A stretch of 27,386 nt of DNA from UBA1858 sp964636225 (lineage in GTDB: Bacteria; Pseudomonadota; Gammaproteobacteria; UBA4575): positions 1-27,386 of the forward strand of contig CAZWQM010000017.1 in the NCBI GenBank assembly GCA_964636225.1, in the 5' to 3' direction. A program made the translations under genes and the position numbers. Below are positions 25,111 to 27,386 of this stretch, piece by piece. Below the pieces are notes generated by a model. The model saw nothing but the letters and a program-made list of their open reading frames with translations. It did no database searches and had not been told where the DNA came from. How positions within the stretch are numbered: position 1 is the stretch's first letter; each line of letters starts with the position of its first letter.

Positions 25111-27084
25111 CTACACCAGTTGTAAGTCGAGTATGCCTTCCATTTTTTCAGCCGTTTCAGATTTTCCTGTACGACTGTCCCCCACCAAAGCTACTGTGAC
25201 ACTTTCAGATTTAGTACTGCCACCATGCCTTGCGCGTTTTTTAGCAGCAATCTCTTTAATCATGTCAATCATGTCATGCGCCAGACGTACCGGACCCTGC
25301 TGTTCGATCTCATCACGATTATTGAATCCACATCGCAGCACATCTTCATCCGAGACACCTTCATATACGCCCGCCATCATTTGGCTATTCACTACCCCGA
25401 CTTTCATCTCATCTTTGGCAATCAGGCGTTCCATGACATCGACAAAGCGTTTTTCAATCTCAACAAATTTTTTATGCAGATCGGGATGCAAAATTGAGCC
25501 ATCGGCTTCTTCCAGTAACGGGAACGGATTCGCCCAATAACTAATTTCTTTTTTACCCCGGTGTGTCTGGGTACTTCCCGCCGCCACACGCTCACCACTT
25601 CTAAATTGTTTAATAGCATCCATTAAAGGAATGTCTGTATTTATGGTGGGTTTGCCCTTTTCGATAATATTAAAATTGTTGTTATACATGAGCCCATCCA
25701 GCGGATGCCCAGTTCGAACTTCTTCTACTGTCGCCACAGGAACAATTTGTCTTGCATTAGAGCCGGACTCCTTGTTGTAGCCCACTTCACGCCCCAGCAT
25801 TTGCATTTTTGCATGTTCACTGAAACCATCAAGACACGCAAAAGCGCCGGTCTCAGTTCCATAGAAGATTAATCTTTCAACACCCTCGGCATCTTTCTCT
25901 ATACTGGCACGACCCATGTCATCCGCTTTGACCAGCATTTCAGAGATGTAAGGCTCATTTGTGTCTTCATCAAAGTGACATACATAACGGGTGCAACCAC
26001 AATGCAAGGGAAGATCACCCGCACGAATCGCTAATACATTATGCAATGTAAGAATCGGCTTTTTGCCATATCCAAAATATTTGCATTCATCCAGATTCGG
26101 CACCAGACCTACCAGTAGATTATTTTCTTCATCCCAGTAGTAACCAAGGTCATCCATGCTGGAAGCGGGATCACCAAAAATGAATACGCCATCCGGGCGA
26201 CGGTTTGAGCATATATCTTCCGCTTCTGCAAATGGGAACAGATTAAGCAGGCCAGCTTCTATTTCTATACATCCATTGGACTTATGCAGATAAGCCACAA
26301 TTAACCATGCGCCAACTCTTAACGGAACGGCTGTCCAGTCTTCTGGAACAAACTCATTATCTTTAAAAGGATTATGATCCAACTCAAAGAAAGGATAAGC
26401 GCGCTTATTGGCTGCCGTCTTGTAATCCACGCCGGTACGAATATCTGCAGCAATGGTTAGCGGCACAGAAGAGAGCGATACATAATCAGATGGCAGATTT
26501 AAATAATGCCCTGAAATCTCGCCTGCTGTCACGCTGGGATGCGCATCCATTCCAACAGTACGACGCACGCCGCTTTCCAGGCTTACTTTTTTCATTAACA
26601 GACGTCGCGTTTCCATGATCAATTGTGAAAGACTCGCAGCCTTTTCAGTGACAAGATCTTTGATTGAATCAGGCGTTTCGTCTCCAGTGATAACCTCATT
26701 ATGCAATCGCACTAAACGCGAATAGGTAACATTTCTAAAGTGGTGGAAACCACCGTCCATAAATTTAACCAGTGCAATATTTTTTTCCGCCACGCTTTCT
26801 TCCAATGGATTCGCAGACTCTATAATTCTTAAATAGTCACGCGCACCAATTTGTTGAATAAACTTAATTTTACTTTGCACTTCCAGTTGGTTTTCTTTGC
26901 GTAACCTTAAATTGGCAATAAACTCCTGCTTGTATTTTTTAAGAAACTTTGAAAACACCAGGCTTTTAAGAAGGTGTTCAGGAGTGCTGCAGCCCTCACG
27001 AATTTCAAGCACATTTTGAGGATTAAACTGAAGCGAAACACTAGAATCAATTGGTTGTGGATTATTAGTCATGGCCGTATCCAT
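25111..27084 (-). CDS. Uncharacterised protein with C-terminal P-loop, PEPCK/HPr-kinase-like motifs
   Basis: This 657-residue protein has no signal peptide or membrane helix. Residues 30-170 are helical and charged. From about 350 a series of motifs recalls the PEP carboxykinase/HPr kinase superfamily as I remember it: RAGDLPLHCG (354-363), KADDMG (386-391), YGTETGAF (408-415), NARQIVPVATVEE (443-455), FRSGERVAAGST (494-505) and SYWANPF (515-521). In that superfamily a P-loop precedes the DDMG-like segment. Here none is found there; instead GDSRTGKS (635-642) is at the very end, 15 residues before the stop. A terminator directly after the gene argues against a recent truncation. ATG 27084 was used; ATG 27072 with GGATAC upstream is an alternative. 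The gene is single and its function is unknown; a kinase or carboxykinase-like activity is only a hypothesis. Confidence 0.6.
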   Translation of the reverse strand: MDTAMTNNPQPIDSSVSLQFNPQNVLEIREGCSTPEHLLKSLVFSKFLKKYKQEFIANLRLRKENQLEVQSKIKFIQQIGARDYLRIIESANPLEESVAEKNIALVKFMDGGFHHFRNVTYSRLVRLHNEVITGDETPDSIKDLVTEKAASLSQLIMETRRLLMKKVSLESGVRRTVGMDAHPSVTAGEISGHYLNLPSDYVSLSSVPLTIAADIRTGVDYKTAANKRAYPFFELDHNPFKDNEFVPEDWTAVPLRVGAWLIVAYLHKSNGCIEIEAGLLNLFPFAEAEDICSNRRPDGVFIFGDPASSMDDLGYYWDEENNLLVGLVPNLDECKYFGYGKKPILTLHNVLAIRAGDLPLHCGCTRYVCHFDEDTNEPYISEMLVKADDMGRASIEKDAEGVERLIFYGTETGAFACLDGFSEHAKMQMLGREVGYNKESGSNARQIVPVATVEEVRTGHPLDGLMYNNNFNIIEKGKPTINTDIPLMDAIKQFRSGERVAAGSTQTHRGKKEISYWANPFPLLEEADGSILHPDLHKKFVEIEKRFVDVMERLIAKDEMKVGVVNSQMMAGVYEGVSDEDVLRCGFNNRDEIEQQGPVRLAHDMIDMIKEIAAKKRARHGGSTKSESVTVALVGDSRTGKSETAEKMEGILDLQLV

Positions 27085-27265
27085 TTTATTTTTATATTAG
27101 CGTTATTAACTTTTATCAGCTTAGCAGACTATACACAACGGAGACTATTTTTCTCTTAAAAATATCTTATGCGACAATAGTATTCACTGTTGCTTACAGA
27201 CATATTGTTAAAGCAACTTATAAAGGTCTGCCTGTTTAGCATTAATATTAATGGTATATAAACAA

Positions 27266-27304
27266 ACCATTAGATAACTATATTAAAATATAGTTATATA
27301 TGGT
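27266..27304. repeat. AT-rich inverted repeat
   Basis: ATAACTATATT (27274-27284) and AATATAGTTAT (27287-27297) are perfect inverted arms with a two-base spacer, flanked by outer ACCAT/ATGGT arms. It lies in the gap between the 657-residue protein gene and the IS end and could be a regulator site or a weak hairpin. Confidence 0.55.
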
Positions 27305-27335
27305 TATAGCCATCGTCAAAAATTTACTATTGTCT

Positions 27336-27386
27336 TGACCTGCCCCCAGTAACGGTACCACTTTCAAAGTTAGGATTTGGGTTTAG
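27336..27386 (+). mobile_element. Terminus of an IS3-family-like element, continues past the edge
   Basis: The last 51 bases begin TGACCTGCCCCC and carry AACGGTACCA and AAGTTAG, matching the terminus of the remnant at 13169 in inverted orientation. The element would run rightward out of the window. No transposase codons are visible yet, so the class rests on the match to the remnant. Confidence 0.6.

Noticed and set aside
13170..27335. Composite transposon carrying gltBD
   Set aside because: The flanking IS ends are not identical, one element is only a remnant, and gltBD and yhiN look like ordinary chromosomal genes.

Overview
The window looks like a chromosomal stretch from a gammaproteobacterium with a moderately AT-rich genome. 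The evidence is gene content: Uup, an EF-G of the second (fusA2-like) type, SelU/MnmH, a compact PBP4, YhiN, a YpfJ-type metallopeptidase, dodecin and a GltB/GltD pair. I cannot name a genus. No rRNA, tRNA or CRISPR array was seen. Most genes lie on the minus strand.

Layout. Positions 1-2300 are a decaying block: a MetX-like hydrolase with a frameshift, an intact glycine-rich small membrane protein with a strong terminator, a dodecin gene stopped by TAG at its conserved tryptophan, and a YpfJ-type zinc metallopeptidase with two stops and two frameshifts. Positions 2376-10318 hold mostly intact genes: DUF1134 (EipA-like), an HDOD protein, DUF3465 plus uup (probable operon), a glutaredoxin-like protein, two poorly known small proteins and fusA2. 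Positions 10538-13003 hold a PBP4-type D-Ala-D-Ala carboxypeptidase and selU, whose Walker A motif has Arg in place of the last Gly. Positions 13024-16141 hold an IS3-like remnant and a small surface-glycan group: a beta-helix protein (frameshifted in an A9 tract and ended by the IS terminus), an FkbM-like methyltransferase and a GT4 glycosyltransferase. Positions 16314-23642 hold yhiN and the gltBD operon. Positions 23933-27084 hold a 57-residue zinc-ribbon-like protein, a small membrane protein, a response-regulator remnant and a large uncharacterised protein. The right edge enters another IS related to the 13 kb remnant.

How the genes work together. GltBD makes glutamate from glutamine and 2-oxoglutarate, and is the only clear metabolic operon here. 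EF-G2, Uup and SelU all act on translation or tRNA. The carboxypeptidase, DUF1134 protein and glycan genes act in the cell envelope.

Main points of interest. (1) Long housekeeping genes (gltB, gltD, uup, fusA) are open throughout, while at least five accessory genes carry stops, indels or truncation. Several substitutions fit G:C to A:T change, which suggests real gene decay, although homopolymer sequencing errors could explain some of the indels. (2) The 657-residue protein at 25111-27084 carries motifs that recall the PEP carboxykinase/HPr kinase superfamily, but its only recognisable P-loop is 15 residues from the C-terminus, on the wrong side of the other motifs. It is the best candidate here for something undescribed.
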